64,000 bases of DNA from Kribbella voronezhensis. GTDB lineage: Bacteria; Actinomycetota; Actinomycetes; Propionibacteriales; Kribbellaceae. This document shows positions 45,760 through 54,349 of the stretch, piece after piece. A model generated the notes under the pieces. That model was not told where the DNA came from. It saw only the letters and a list, made by a program, of their open reading frames with translations, and made no database searches. The stretch spans positions 3,975,403-4,039,402 of the forward strand of contig NZ_SOCE01000001.1 in assembly GCF_004365175.1 (NCBI RefSeq). Reading direction: 5' to 3'. Position numbers and translations under genes: made by a program. The first letter of the stretch is position 1, and each line of letters starts with the position of its first letter.

Positions 45760-46614
45760 ATGGACCTTTTCACTGCTGCCCGGGACTTTGTCCGTACCGA
45801 CGCCCGACTGGTCGAGCGCCGGCTCTTCGCGACCCTTTTCGAAGGCGCCGATCCGGGCGGGGTGGTGGACGCGCTGCGCGGCTACCAGAACGCCGACGGC
45901 GGCTTCGGTCATGCGCTGGAGCCGGACAAGCGGTGTCCGGACAGCCAGGGACTCGACGTCGAGACAGCGTTCGACATCCTGCTGGCGGCCGGTGCCCGCG
46001 ACGACGACCTGGTACGCCGCGCCTGCGACTGGCTGGCGTCGGTCGCAACCCCTGAGGGTGCGGTCTCGCTGTGCACCCCTGCGATCGAGAACTACCCGCG
46101 CGCCGAGCACATCAGCGACTGGACCTACCAGCCGGATCTCAACCCGACCGCCGGTCTGGTCGGCCGGCTGTACAAGCTCGGCGTCGAACACCCGTGGCGG
46201 GAGCAAGCAGCGGCCTGGTGTGCGAAGTCGCTCGCCAACGGTCTGCCCGGTGACGCCCACGCGCTGCACGAGGCGATGGAGTACCTCGAACACGCTCCCG
46301 GCGGAGTCGACCTGGACCCGATCCGTGCGCACCTGGCCAAGGTCTCCTACTACCGGGCCGACGCCGACGACCCGCAGTACGGCGTGACGCCCCTGCACCT
46401 CGCGCCGACGCCGGACAGCGTCTGGCGACCGTTGTTCACCGACGAACAACTCGCCGGGCACCTCGATCGCCTGATCGCCGACCAGCAATCCGACGGCGGC
46501 TGGGCCATCACCTGGGAACCCCCTGGCCCCGCAGCCGAACTCGAATACCGGGGGGTCGAGACCGTCCGCGCCCTCCGAACCCTGCAGGCCTACGACCGCT
46601 TACCGACCAGCTGA
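45760..46614 (+). CDS. Prenyltransferase/squalene-oxidase-repeat-like protein
   Basis: A 284-residue all-helical protein with QNADGGFGHALEPD and QQSDGGWAITW, the QW-type repeats of the terpenoid cyclase / prenyltransferase toroid. It lacks the DxDD of squalene-hopene cyclases, and is half their length, so enzymatic cyclisation is doubtful. Many actinomycetes encode such orphans of unknown role. ATG at 45760 follows GTGGGGGG. It is divergent from the hydrolase gene. Confidence 0.75.
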   Translation: MDLFTAARDFVRTDARLVERRLFATLFEGADPGGVVDALRGYQNADGGFGHALEPDKRCPDSQGLDVETAFDILLAAGARDDDLVRRACDWLASVATPEGAVSLCTPAIENYPRAEHISDWTYQPDLNPTAGLVGRLYKLGVEHPWREQAAAWCAKSLANGLPGDAHALHEAMEYLEHAPGGVDLDPIRAHLAKVSYYRADADDPQYGVTPLHLAPTPDSVWRPLFTDEQLAGHLDRLIADQQSDGGWAITWEPPGPAAELEYRGVETVRALRTLQAYDRLPTS

Positions 46615-46700
46615 GCACCCCGGGCATAACGCGGCACGAGGCGGGCAGACTGATCGTGCGGTTGTGACAGAATCGGCGGTCGTGAGGAGGCCGGCGGATC

Positions 46701-47948
46701 GTGCTGATGGGTGACACCTGGGTGCAGTCGCTGATCTCTGCGATCGCCGCTGTGATGGCCGCCGCCCAGCCGATGGTGCCACCCACGCCGATTGCCGGGC
46801 AGCCGCCCGCGCAGGTCCGCAAGGCCGGGAACTGGGTCGGGAGCTGGGCGACCGCGGTCACGCAGGCCGACAGGACGGGGCTGTCCGCGACCGGCGTCGC
46901 CAACACGACGTTGCGGCAGGTGGTGCATCTTTCCGTCGGTGGCAACTCGGTGCGGATCCGGCTGTCCAACCGGTTCGGGACCCGGCCGTTGGTGGTCGGC
47001 CGGACCACCGTCGTGCCCAGCAAGGTCACGGCCGGCGCGACGCCGACCGTCGAGATCCTGCAGATCCTCCCGCTCACCTTCAAGGGCAAGCCGGCCGTCA
47101 CCATCCCGGTCGGTGCCGACGTGATCTCGGACCCCGTCTCGCTGTCCGTCGCGGAGGACAGCGACCTGGTGATCAGCACCTACTTCCCGTCGGCGACCGG
47201 GCCGCTCACGCAGCATCCGGCCGGCTATGCGACCGCCTTCAGCGCGTACGGCGAGCAGACCACGGGTGGCGGCGCGCAGTACCGGAAGATTCCGGGGATG
47301 GCCCGATTCGTCGTGTCCGAGGTGGATGTGCGTGGCTCGGCGAAGGGCGCGCTCGTCCTGTTCGGCGACTCGATCACCGACGGGGCGGCGTCGCCGATGG
47401 ACCGGAACCTGCGCTATCCGGATCAGCTCGCCGACCTGCTTCTCCTGCGCGGGGTCGGTGCCCTGAACGCGGGGATCGCGGGGAACCGGCTGCTCGCGAA
47501 CGCCGGGTCTTCGGGTGAGGCCGCGATCGGGCGGTTCGAGCGCGACGTGGTGCGGCGTACCGGCGTACAGGCTGTCGTGGTGCTGGAAGGGATCAACGAC
47601 ATCCGGCTGACCAGGGGCGCGATCTCGGCGACCCAGGTGATCGCGGCCCATCGGCAGTTGATCGCACGGGCGCATGCGGCCGGCTTGAAGGCGTACGGTG
47701 CGACGCTCACGCCGTACTGGGCCTCCGCGCAGTACACGGTCGGTGGCGAGATCGCGCGGCAGGCCGTGAACCAGTGGATCCGGACCTCGGGTGAGTACGA
47801 CGGGGTCGTCGACTTCGAGGCCGCGCTCCGCGACCCCAAGTCGCCGCTGCAGCTCCTGCCTGCTTACGACTCCGGCGACCACCTCCACCCGAACGCAGTC
47901 GGCTTCACCGCGATGGCCAAGGCCTTCGACCTCAACCTGGTCGGTTAG
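46701..47948 (+). CDS. Secreted SGNH/GDSL hydrolase
   Basis: A 415-residue probable exported esterase. Hydrophobic leader at residues 7-22. An N-terminal beta-sandwich (about 40-200) precedes the SGNH domain: block I LFGDSITDG with nucleophile Ser, block II Gly in GIAGNRLL, block III GINDI, block V DHLHPN with catalytic His. It likely deacylates polysaccharide or lipid. GTG at 46701 lies 10 bp after AGGAGG; an ATG two codons on is possible. Its stop overlaps that of the convergent lyase-like gene (TTAG). Confidence 0.9.
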   Translation: MLMGDTWVQSLISAIAAVMAAAQPMVPPTPIAGQPPAQVRKAGNWVGSWATAVTQADRTGLSATGVANTTLRQVVHLSVGGNSVRIRLSNRFGTRPLVVGRTTVVPSKVTAGATPTVEILQILPLTFKGKPAVTIPVGADVISDPVSLSVAEDSDLVISTYFPSATGPLTQHPAGYATAFSAYGEQTTGGGAQYRKIPGMARFVVSEVDVRGSAKGALVLFGDSITDGAASPMDRNLRYPDQLADLLLLRGVGALNAGIAGNRLLANAGSSGEAAIGRFERDVVRRTGVQAVVVLEGINDIRLTRGAISATQVIAAHRQLIARAHAAGLKAYGATLTPYWASAQYTVGGEIARQAVNQWIRTSGEYDGVVDFEAALRDPKSPLQLLPAYDSGDHLHPNAVGFTAMAKAFDLNLVG

Positions 47949-49366
47949 CCGGATTCGGCTGGGTGTTCCACCTGGCGGTCGCCCCATTGGGTGAGGAGGC
48001 CGCGGGCGATCTCGAGGTCGTCGCGGAGCGAGCGGTCGGTGAGGTCGTCGGGTAGCGCGGCCAAGGCGTCTGCGAGCCAGGGCCCGACCGCGGCCGGGGC
48101 GAGTTGTTCTGGTGAGATGCCGGCCAGCCGGGCTGCGCGGACCGCCGTGACGAGTTCGCAGGAGAGGACGTCTCGGAGCGCGTCCAGCAACTGCGCAGTG
48201 AGTACTGCGGCTTGCGGGGCGAAGCTTGCGTGGTGTTCGGCGCCCCGGCTGAGGGTCGCCGTGCCCAGCGTCGCCGGTTGCGCGGTGGACCGGACCGAGG
48301 CGAGCGCGTCGTGAGCGACGTACTCGATCATCATCACGCCGGAGCTCGCCTCGGCTCCGCTCGCCAGGAACCGGCTCAGTCCGGTGAACTCCGGATCGAC
48401 CAGGTTCGCGACGCGCGAGGTGGACAGCGTCGCCACGCTGTGCAGGCTCAGCCGCAGTGAGTCCAGGGCGAGCGCGATCGGCATCGCGTGCCAGTTTCCG
48501 TTGTGCAGCACGGTGTCGCCGGCGACCAGCGGGTTCTCGGCCGAGGCGTTCAGGTCGATCATCAAAGCGTTGCCCAGGGCATCGACATGGTCGACGGCGG
48601 GTCCGAGCACCTGAGCGAAGGCGCGCAGACCGAAGGGATCCTGGATCCGGGCCGGCGGGAGCGGTAGCTCGTCCAGCAACCCACGCATCCGGCGGGCGAC
48701 CCGGACCTGCCCTGGTTGCGGGCGCGCCTCGTGCACCCGCACGTCGTACACCTCGGCGTTGCCGCGGAGCGCGACGTGGGAAAGAGCGCCCACCAGCGGT
48801 ACTACGTTGATCAGGGTGGCCGCTTCGACGTACGCGAGGCAGGTGTCGGCCAGCGTGAGTGCGTTGCTGGAGAGCAGGGGGAGTGCGCTGGTCCCGTCGA
48901 TCACGTCGCCGAGTGCGAGCCCGAGCTCCGCGAGCGGGCCGAGGTCGCCGGTGCCGATCGCGCCACCGCGGTGCAGGTCGGGCAGGTTGTCGTCGTTGAG
49001 CAGGCCGACGATCGCGTCGGCGACCTCCGGTGCGAGCCCGGAGCCGCCGGTGGCCAGTTGGTTGACCCGGATCAGCAGGCCGAGGCGAACGACTTCCTTG
49101 GGGTACGACGTGGTCCCGGTGGTCGAGTGCGAGGCGAGCAGCCGGGCGCCGTGTTCGGGATCGTTGGTCAGCACGTCCCGGTTGGCGCCGACGCCGGTCG
49201 TCCGTCCGTACACCGGCCGACGCAGAGCGATCTCCGCGACGGCAGCGGCCGAGTCGGCCATCTTCTTGCGGGCGGTCTCGGCCAACTGCACCGGCGTCCG
49301 CCGCTGCCCGAGCGAGACCGCGTCCAGCGGCGTCAGCCCCACCCCGGAAATCTCGATCGGCTCCAC
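47945..49366 (-). CDS. Aromatic amino-acid lyase family protein lacking the MIO triad
   Basis: A 473-residue homologue of histidine/phenylalanine ammonia-lyases (VYGRTTGVG, NQLATGGSGL, RIQDPFGLR, ENPLV). The Ala-Ser-Gly triad that cyclises to the MIO electrophile is Gly138-Thr139-Gly140 (AIGTGDLGPLA). The tyrosine equivalent to Tyr280 of Pseudomonas HAL is Phe245. Tyr53 and Arg248 are kept, and a Glu is present near the usual Glu414 position (GAEHHAS). Threonine at the Ser site is not expected to form MIO, so classical ammonia elimination is unlikely. The start is taken as GTG at 49366; the ribosome site is weak and ATG at 49411 is possible. The role is unknown. Confidence 0.8.
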   Translation of the reverse strand: MEPIEISGVGLTPLDAVSLGQRRTPVQLAETARKKMADSAAAVAEIALRRPVYGRTTGVGANRDVLTNDPEHGARLLASHSTTGTTSYPKEVVRLGLLIRVNQLATGGSGLAPEVADAIVGLLNDDNLPDLHRGGAIGTGDLGPLAELGLALGDVIDGTSALPLLSSNALTLADTCLAYVEAATLINVVPLVGALSHVALRGNAEVYDVRVHEARPQPGQVRVARRMRGLLDELPLPPARIQDPFGLRAFAQVLGPAVDHVDALGNALMIDLNASAENPLVAGDTVLHNGNWHAMPIALALDSLRLSLHSVATLSTSRVANLVDPEFTGLSRFLASGAEASSGVMMIEYVAHDALASVRSTAQPATLGTATLSRGAEHHASFAPQAAVLTAQLLDALRDVLSCELVTAVRAARLAGISPEQLAPAAVGPWLADALAALPDDLTDRSLRDDLEIARGLLTQWGDRQVEHPAESG

Positions 49367-49477
49367 TCGCTCAGTGTGCGACCTGTGACCCGCGCCACGA
49401 AGGACCTGCACCGCGCCGACGTCTGAAATCCGAGACGCCGAGGTCCTGACCAGTGGGAGGTGCGAGGGCGGGGGTGG

Positions 49478-50311
49478 TCAGCGCTGCCAGGGGATCGGGA
49501 CGGCGATGACCTGGAAAGGTGCGGCTGCGGCGGCACCCTTGGCGGACTGGCCGTTCACGACCAGCAGGCGCTCGCCGTCGAAGGCCACGGTGGTCGGGGT
49601 GTCGAAGCGCGGATCGTCGTACTGCGGGAGCAGGGTGGCCGAAGTCGCGCCCGGGCTGAGCCTCAGAGCGGAGAGGAAGAACTCCGCGGTCTCGAGCACG
49701 TCGCCGCGATTGCAGACGCCGATCAGCAGGTCGCCCAGCAGGAGCAGCCCGTCCGCGGCCCACTCGGTCCGGAGCACCTGGGTGGAACCGTCCAGCTCGA
49801 CCCGCAGCAGCACCTCTTCACCCGGATCGGCGACCAGCAGGACCGAGTCGTCGAAGGCGACGATGCCGTTGGGGTAGACCTTCGGCCCGGTGTCCTCCAG
49901 GTGGATCGGTTCCGGCGCCGCCTCGGTGTTCACCAGATCGAACCGCCAGACCACCGGCTGCGACGAATCGGTCGCATAGGCGTGATCGCCGATCACCCAG
50001 ACGTCGTTGAGATAGCCCTCGACGCTGCGACGGGAGACGAGTTCGCGGGTGGCGAGGTCGTAGGAGTAGAGGGTGCCGCTTTCCGCGCCGCAGACGACCA
50101 GCTGCGCATCGGCGTACAGGGCGAAACCGAGCACGACGGTTCGGCCGTCGGTGCCGCCCGGCGACCAGATCTCCGCGATCTCGCTGGTCAGCTCGCAGCG
50201 GTAGATGGTGCCGTCCGTCCGGCTGCCGGAGAAGAAGTCGCCGGCCGGGCCCATCGTGATGCCCTCCGGCTTCACGAAGTCACCCGGGAGGTCGTACGCG
50301 TCGATGCTCAT
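49478..50311 (-). CDS. SMP-30/gluconolactonase/LRE family protein
   Basis: A 277-residue six-bladed propeller resembling SMP-30 lactonases. Metal-ligand positions are recognisable: Glu in KPEGITMGP, Asn in YPNGIVAFDD and Asp in WAADGLLLLGD. It has no signal peptide, so it is cytoplasmic. The substrate is probably a sugar-acid or other lactone. ATG at 50311 is set by the family N-terminus. It lies 111 bp beyond the start of the MIO-less lyase gene and is read in the same direction. Confidence 0.82.
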   Translation of the reverse strand: MSIDAYDLPGDFVKPEGITMGPAGDFFSGSRTDGTIYRCELTSEIAEIWSPGGTDGRTVVLGFALYADAQLVVCGAESGTLYSYDLATRELVSRRSVEGYLNDVWVIGDHAYATDSSQPVVWRFDLVNTEAAPEPIHLEDTGPKVYPNGIVAFDDSVLLVADPGEEVLLRVELDGSTQVLRTEWAADGLLLLGDLLIGVCNRGDVLETAEFFLSALRLSPGATSATLLPQYDDPRFDTPTTVAFDGERLLVVNGQSAKGAAAAAPFQVIAVPIPWQR

Positions 50312-50369
50312 GGCGCCGAACCTAGAACGCGCGGGGCCGGCCGCCAACTGGGTTTTCGGAGACGCAAAA

Positions 50370-50396
50370 GCCCGCCACTCGCGGGGAGTGGCGGGC
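50370..50396 (-). terminator. Terminator of the CobW-like/rpmE2 transcript
   Basis: GCCCGCCACTC (50370-50380) pairs perfectly with GAGTGGCGGGC (50386-50396), with a 5-nt loop. Read on the minus strand it is followed by TTTT. It starts 17 bp after the rpmE2 stop. Confidence 0.88.
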
Positions 50397-50412
50397 CTTG
50401 GAGCCTGCGGAG

Positions 50413-50661
50413 TTACGAAGCCTTGCCGTAGCGCTTGTTGAACTTCTCCACGCGGCCCTGGGTGTCCATCACGCGCTGCTGGCCCGTGTAGAACGGGTGG
50501 CTGGCGGACGAGATCTCGACGTCGACGACCGGGTAGGTGTTCCCGTCGTGCCACTCGATGGTCTCGGTGCTCTGGCGTGTCGAGCCGGTGAGGAAGCTGA
50601 AGTTGCCGGACTTGTCCCGGAAGACGACCCGGCGGTAGTCGGGGTGGACGTCCTTCTTCAT
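50413..50661 (-). CDS. rpmE2: Ribosomal protein bL31, type B (zinc-free)
   Basis: An 82-residue type-B L31. It lacks the Cys-x2-Cys zinc ligands of the type-A form, has the type-B start [10 protein letters not shown], and ends in FNKRYGK. It replaces zinc-binding L31 under zinc starvation, freeing zinc. Its ATG overlaps the stop of the CobW-like gene (ATGA), so both are controlled by the Zur box. Confidence 0.97.
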   Translation of the reverse strand: MKKDVHPDYRRVVFRDKSGNFSFLTGSTRQSTETIEWHDGNTYPVVDVEISSASHPFYTGQQRVMDTQGRVEKFNKRYGKAS

Positions 50662-51758
50662 GCTGCTGCACTTCCTTCCAGATAAGGGGCGAACGGATCG
50701 GTCAGCTGGCTTACCGATTCATCCGCACGAAGGACACAACCATCCAGGCGGCGCTCTAATTCCCAGATGTCCAGATCGATTCCGGTGATGGACAGGTACG
50801 ACGCCCGGTCGCCGTGCTCGGGGTGCCACTCCAGTGCCGAGCGGGCCTGATGGGTCCGGCCCACCTCGGACCAGCGGTCCGCCGGCAGGTCCGCCAGCCA
50901 GCGGCCCAGTACGCCGAGGGAGATGTTCGTACCGAAGCTGTCCCAGCCGAGCCGGAGGTCCGGCCGCGAGGCGAGCCAGACCGTCCCCTTGCCGCGGGCC
51001 GTCCCGGCGACCAGGTCCTCGAGGGCGTCGTACAGGCGTTCGGGGTGGAACGGCCGGGTGGACTGCCAGACGAGCGTGCGGACCCGGCCGCCGTCCTGCA
51101 GTGGTGCCGTGATGGTGCCGGGCTCGACCCAGGTCTCCGCCGTGCCGGGATCATGCAGCCGTACGCCGAGCAGGCCGGCCGGGTCGGTCCGGACCAGCGC
51201 CTGCGGGTTGATCGCCCGGGCCAGCGCCGCGACCGTTTCGTCGGGGTTGCTCAGAATCACCGCGTTGGCGTACTCGAGCTGACGGGCGACCACTTCGGCG
51301 ATCGCGCGGCCGTCCTCGGCGGCGGTCGGGATGCCGCGGTCGTGAATCAGGTCCTCCCCGGTCAGGTCGGTGACAACCGTCTCGGTGTCCAGAACGGTCA
51401 GTACGGCGTCCACCCGGAGCTCGTCGCTGCCGTCGCGGGCGATCTCCTCGGCCAGCGCCTGGGTGTCGCCTGCGCCGGGGACCGACACGATCACTGCTTC
51501 GTACTTGCCGGTCGCGGCGATGCTCAGGAGAAGCGAGACCAGCGAACCGCGCATCGCGCAGGAGACACAGGGGTGGCCCATCCGGATCACCTCCTCGTCG
51601 ATCACGCCGGCCGAGCTCCGCGCGATCCGGATGACGGAGCCGCCGGCGAGACCGCTCACGTCGTACTCGACAAGTACTGCGCTGGAAGTCAGCAGGGTGG
51701 TCGCGACGGCGTTCCGGCTGGTCTCGTCGACCCCTGTCAGCAGGGTGACCGGCAGCAT
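50658..51758 (-). CDS. CobW/COG0523-like protein of the zinc-starvation operon
   Basis: A 366-residue COG0523-type protein. The typical metal-site motif GCVCC is represented by [10 protein letters not shown], and the C-terminal CobW_C domain is present ([13 protein letters not shown], WEPxH-like EWHPEH). The P-loop is degenerate ([18 protein letters not shown], no GxxGxGKT), so GTP binding is doubtful. The family delivers zinc to client proteins. The start at 51758 lies just inside the Zur-box promoter; it is the first gene of the operon with rpmE2. Confidence 0.85.
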   Translation of the reverse strand: MLPVTLLTGVDETSRNAVATTLLTSSAVLVEYDVSGLAGGSVIRIARSSAGVIDEEVIRMGHPCVSCAMRGSLVSLLLSIAATGKYEAVIVSVPGAGDTQALAEEIARDGSDELRVDAVLTVLDTETVVTDLTGEDLIHDRGIPTAAEDGRAIAEVVARQLEYANAVILSNPDETVAALARAINPQALVRTDPAGLLGVRLHDPGTAETWVEPGTITAPLQDGGRVRTLVWQSTRPFHPERLYDALEDLVAGTARGKGTVWLASRPDLRLGWDSFGTNISLGVLGRWLADLPADRWSEVGRTHQARSALEWHPEHGDRASYLSITGIDLDIWELERRLDGCVLRADESVSQLTDPFAPYLEGSAAA

Positions 51759-51775
51759 GGCGTCTCCCGTCTTAT

Positions 51776-51790
51776 TGAAAATGATTACCA
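51776..51790. promoter_or_regulatory. Zur box in a divergent promoter
   Basis: TGAAAATGATTACCA is a 7-1-7 imperfect palindrome matching the actinobacterial Zur site (TGAAAATGATTTTCA type). It lies between the CobW-like gene and rpmG, and overlaps the likely -35 TTGAAA (51775-51780) of a rightward promoter with -10 TACACT (51797-51802). Zinc-bound Zur here would shut both operons. Confidence 0.88.
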
Positions 51791-51894
51791 GTAGCGTACA
51801 CTGCTCAGGACGGCTGGGAATACCGGACTCCACTCCCGGTGTTCACCGTACCCAAGCATTCGACGGCGTCCCGACGCCTGGAAGGAAAGGTCAG

Positions 51895-52062
51895 ATGGCC
51901 AAGCGCGACGGAGTTCGCCCGATCATCAAACTGCGGAGCACCGCGGGCACCGGGTTCACCTACGTGACCCGGAAGAACCGGCGCAACGACCCCGATCGGC
52001 TGACCCTCAGCAAGTACGACCCGAAGGTCCGCCACCACGTCGAGTTCCGCGAGGAGCGGTAA
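51895..52062 (+). CDS. rpmG: Ribosomal protein bL33 (zinc-free paralogue)
   Basis: A 55-residue L33 ([16 protein letters not shown]..., [12 protein letters not shown]) with none of the four zinc-binding cysteines. It substitutes for the zinc form when zinc is scarce. Strong GGAAGGAAAGG ribosome site. It lies 5 bp upstream of rpsN and downstream of the Zur box. Confidence 0.97.
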   Translation: MAKRDGVRPIIKLRSTAGTGFTYVTRKNRRNDPDRLTLSKYDPKVRHHVEFREER

Positions 52063-52067
52063 CGGGC

Positions 52068-52373
52068 GTGGCGAAGACCAGCAAGATCGCCAAGAACGAG
52101 CAGCGCAAGAAGACAGTGGCCCTGTACGCCGGGCGCCGGGCGGAGCTGAAGCGGATCATCGCCGATCCGGCCAGTTCGTTCGACGCCCGTGGCGAGGCGC
52201 AGCTGAAACTGCAGAGGCTGCCGCGGGACGCGAGCCCGATCAGGGTCCGCAACCGCGATGTCGCTGACGGCCGACCCCGTGGGTTCCTCCGCAAGGCCGG
52301 GATCTCCCGGGTCCGGTTCCGCACGATGGCGCACCGGGGTGAGCTCCCCGGGATCACCAAGTCGTCCTGGTAG
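52068..52373 (+). CDS. rpsN: Ribosomal protein uS14 (zinc-free, long form)
   Basis: A 101-residue S14 of the long, cysteine-free type ([14 protein letters not shown]..., [25 protein letters not shown]). It replaces the zinc-binding short S14 under zinc limitation. GTG start. It follows rpmG within one Zur-regulated transcript. It converges on the IclR gene with one base between stops. Confidence 0.97.
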   Translation: MAKTSKIAKNEQRKKTVALYAGRRAELKRIIADPASSFDARGEAQLKLQRLPRDASPIRVRNRDVADGRPRGFLRKAGISRVRFRTMAHRGELPGITKSSW

Positions 52374-52374
52374 T

Positions 52375-53133
52375 TCAGCCGTGCAGCCGGCGCGTCAGCG
52401 CGTCGGCTGCCTGTTTCGTCCGGCGGGCCAGCGCCGGGATCGCTTCGGGCGGGACGGATTCGGTCCGGAACGTGACGCTGATCGCGGCGACCGGGTGGCC
52501 GACATGATCGACGGCGGCGGTCGCCACCGAGGCGAATCCCGGCGTGATGTGGGATTCCTCGATGGCGTATCCCTGCCGCCGCTCGTCCGCCAGGAGGCGC
52601 CGCAACTGGCTCAGAGTCTGCGGGCCGGCGTCGGTACGCCGTACAAAGCTTTCCGGGGTTGGGAACAGGGCCCGCACCTGCGGAGCGGGGAGTTCGGCGA
52701 GGAGGGCGCGGCCGGATGCCGTCAACGTGGCCGGCAGCCGTACGCCGACGTCGGTGACCAGCGTGACCGGGCGGGGTGGCTGTTCTTTCAACAGGTACAC
52801 GAGTTCGCGGCCGTGCAGGACGCCGAGGTGGGCGGTCTGGCCGACGTCGGCGACGAGCTGGGCGAGCAGCGGCCGGGCCAGTCGTTCGAGCGGATCGTGC
52901 CGTAGATAAGCGGATCCGATCTCGAACGCGGCGACGCCGAGCCCGTACCGCTTCTCCTCCGGCAGGTGGACGACGAAGCCCTCACTGATCATTGCCTTGA
53001 GCAAGTGATAGGTGGACGAGCGCGGCAGGCCGACCGCGGAGGCGATGCGCTCCATCGGTACCGGACCGGGCTGGGTGGCCAGGAACGTCAGTACCCGCAA
53101 GGTGCGGGTCGAGGCGGGAACGTTGCCGCTCAC
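52375..53133 (-). CDS. IclR family transcriptional regulator (possible hut regulator)
   Basis: A 252-residue IclR-type protein. N-terminal winged helix (RTLRVLTFLATQPGPVPMERIASAVGLPRSSTYHLL) and C-terminal effector domain ending VAAISVTFR. GTG start. It lies near hutH and hutU; IclR-family regulators commonly control aromatic or histidine catabolism. A perfect 6-6-6 dyad (55114-55131) precedes hutH and could be its site. Target assignment is inferred from position. Confidence 0.88.
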   Translation of the reverse strand: MSGNVPASTRTLRVLTFLATQPGPVPMERIASAVGLPRSSTYHLLKAMISEGFVVHLPEEKRYGLGVAAFEIGSAYLRHDPLERLARPLLAQLVADVGQTAHLGVLHGRELVYLLKEQPPRPVTLVTDVGVRLPATLTASGRALLAELPAPQVRALFPTPESFVRRTDAGPQTLSQLRRLLADERRQGYAIEESHITPGFASVATAAVDHVGHPVAAISVTFRTESVPPEAIPALARRTKQAADALTRRLHG

Positions 53134-53157
53134 AACTGCGAGCGTAGTGCCCAGCCG

Positions 53158-53370
53158 TCAGAATTCGGCCGATTGGCGAGCCGGGGGCTCCGTGTCCAGC
53201 GCGGGCCGGCGTTTCCGCCGGATCCACAGTCGTAGGGCTTCGCCGAGCAACGCCAGGCCGAACAGGCCGAGCGCGACACCCCAGGCGAAGTCCTCCTCGC
53301 CGGACAGCAGGAAACCGACACCGGTGGCCAGAGCGGCGAAGACGGTGATCGCGATCAGGAATCTGGTCAT
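53158..53370 (-). CDS. Small two-span membrane protein
   Basis: A 70-residue protein with two membrane helices (about 4-22 and 29-48) and a basic, Pro-rich cytoplasmic tail. Unknown function. It starts 3 bp after the GNAT gene stop and ends 24 bp before the IclR start, so the three genes may share a transcript. Confidence 0.75.
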   Translation of the reverse strand: MTRFLIAITVFAALATGVGFLLSGEEDFAWGVALGLFGLALLGEALRLWIRRKRRPALDTEPPARQSAEF

Positions 53371-53373
53371 GGT

Positions 53374-54273
53374 CTAGAGGTTCTTCTCCGCGGTCCAGGC
53401 CGACGCTGTCGTTTCGTACCCGAGCCGGCGGTTCACCGCGAGCATCGGCAGGTTGTTGCTGTCGTTACCGGTGAACGCGGTGACGAACCCGGCGTCGCGG
53501 CTGCGCGCGAGAGCGGCCGACTTCACCACCTTGGCCAGCCCGCGGCCGCGGTACGACGGGATCGTGCCGGTCAGGTTCGACCAGATCACCCGTCGCTCGG
53601 GGTCGGCCGTGGTACTCACGAACGACACCACCTGCTGGTCGTCGCTCAGCACGGCGATGCTCAGATCGCGCCGGAGATCCGGGTGGTTCCAGTCGGCCGC
53701 GAGCCATTCGTCGTACGCCGGTGTGTGCGACAGCCCGCTCGGATCGCCGTCCGCCACCGCGGCCCAGGCGTCCCAGAGCCGCTGCGGATCGACCTCGTCG
53801 AAGGTGACCAACCGCAGACCCTCTGGTACTGCGGCCGGCGCCGGTGCCTGGCTGAGCTCGGCCTTCGCGTGACTCATCCGCCGGGCGAGGGTGAACCCAC
53901 GCGCGATCGCGAACCTCTTCGAATCGTCGTCGTCCGACACCACGACGAGCAGCCCGCCGGCACCCGCCTTCGCCGCTGCCTCCGTGATCGCCTCGGCCAG
54001 GGCACTCCCGATCCCACGCCGCCGCTCGGTCGGCGGAACCTGCACAGTGATCCGCAACCGCGGTGATTCCGCTCCCTGCTCAGGCAGATAAACGTTGCCG
54101 TAGCCAACGACCTCGTCGTCCTCGACGGCGATCAGCACGACCCGCGAGGTGTTGGTCCGCAGCTCGGCCTCGATCCCCCGCGCCGTCTTCACCAGATGCG
54201 GCATCGCCGCCGCCCACACCCCCGCGATCCCCACCGCGTCCCCGGGCACCGCAGCCCGAATCTCAAACCCCAT
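53374..54273 (-). CDS. Tandem GNAT-domain acetyltransferase
   Basis: A 299-residue protein with two GNAT folds. The first (1-150) has acetyl-CoA motif RRRGIGSALAEAI. The second (about 155-299) has YRGRGLAKVVKSAAL and a late NLPMLAVNRRLGYE. The substrate is unknown. The start ATG at 54273 is divergent from another GNAT gene 76 bp away, suggesting an old duplicated locus. Confidence 0.87.
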   Translation of the reverse strand: MGFEIRAAVPGDAVGIAGVWAAAMPHLVKTARGIEAELRTNTSRVVLIAVEDDEVVGYGNVYLPEQGAESPRLRITVQVPPTERRRGIGSALAEAITEAAAKAGAGGLLVVVSDDDDSKRFAIARGFTLARRMSHAKAELSQAPAPAAVPEGLRLVTFDEVDPQRLWDAWAAVADGDPSGLSHTPAYDEWLAADWNHPDLRRDLSIAVLSDDQQVVSFVSTTADPERRVIWSNLTGTIPSYRGRGLAKVVKSAALARSRDAGFVTAFTGNDSNNLPMLAVNRRLGYETTASAWTAEKNL

Positions 54274-54349
54274 CCCCCGACCCTACGACCGCGAAGGGTC
54301 GCCGATATCTGTTGGAACGTCGCTGTGCCCCGGCCTTAACGTCATCGCC

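Noticed and set aside
45760-46614. Squalene-hopene cyclase
   Set aside because: QW-like repeats are present but the protein is half-length and lacks the catalytic acidic motif.
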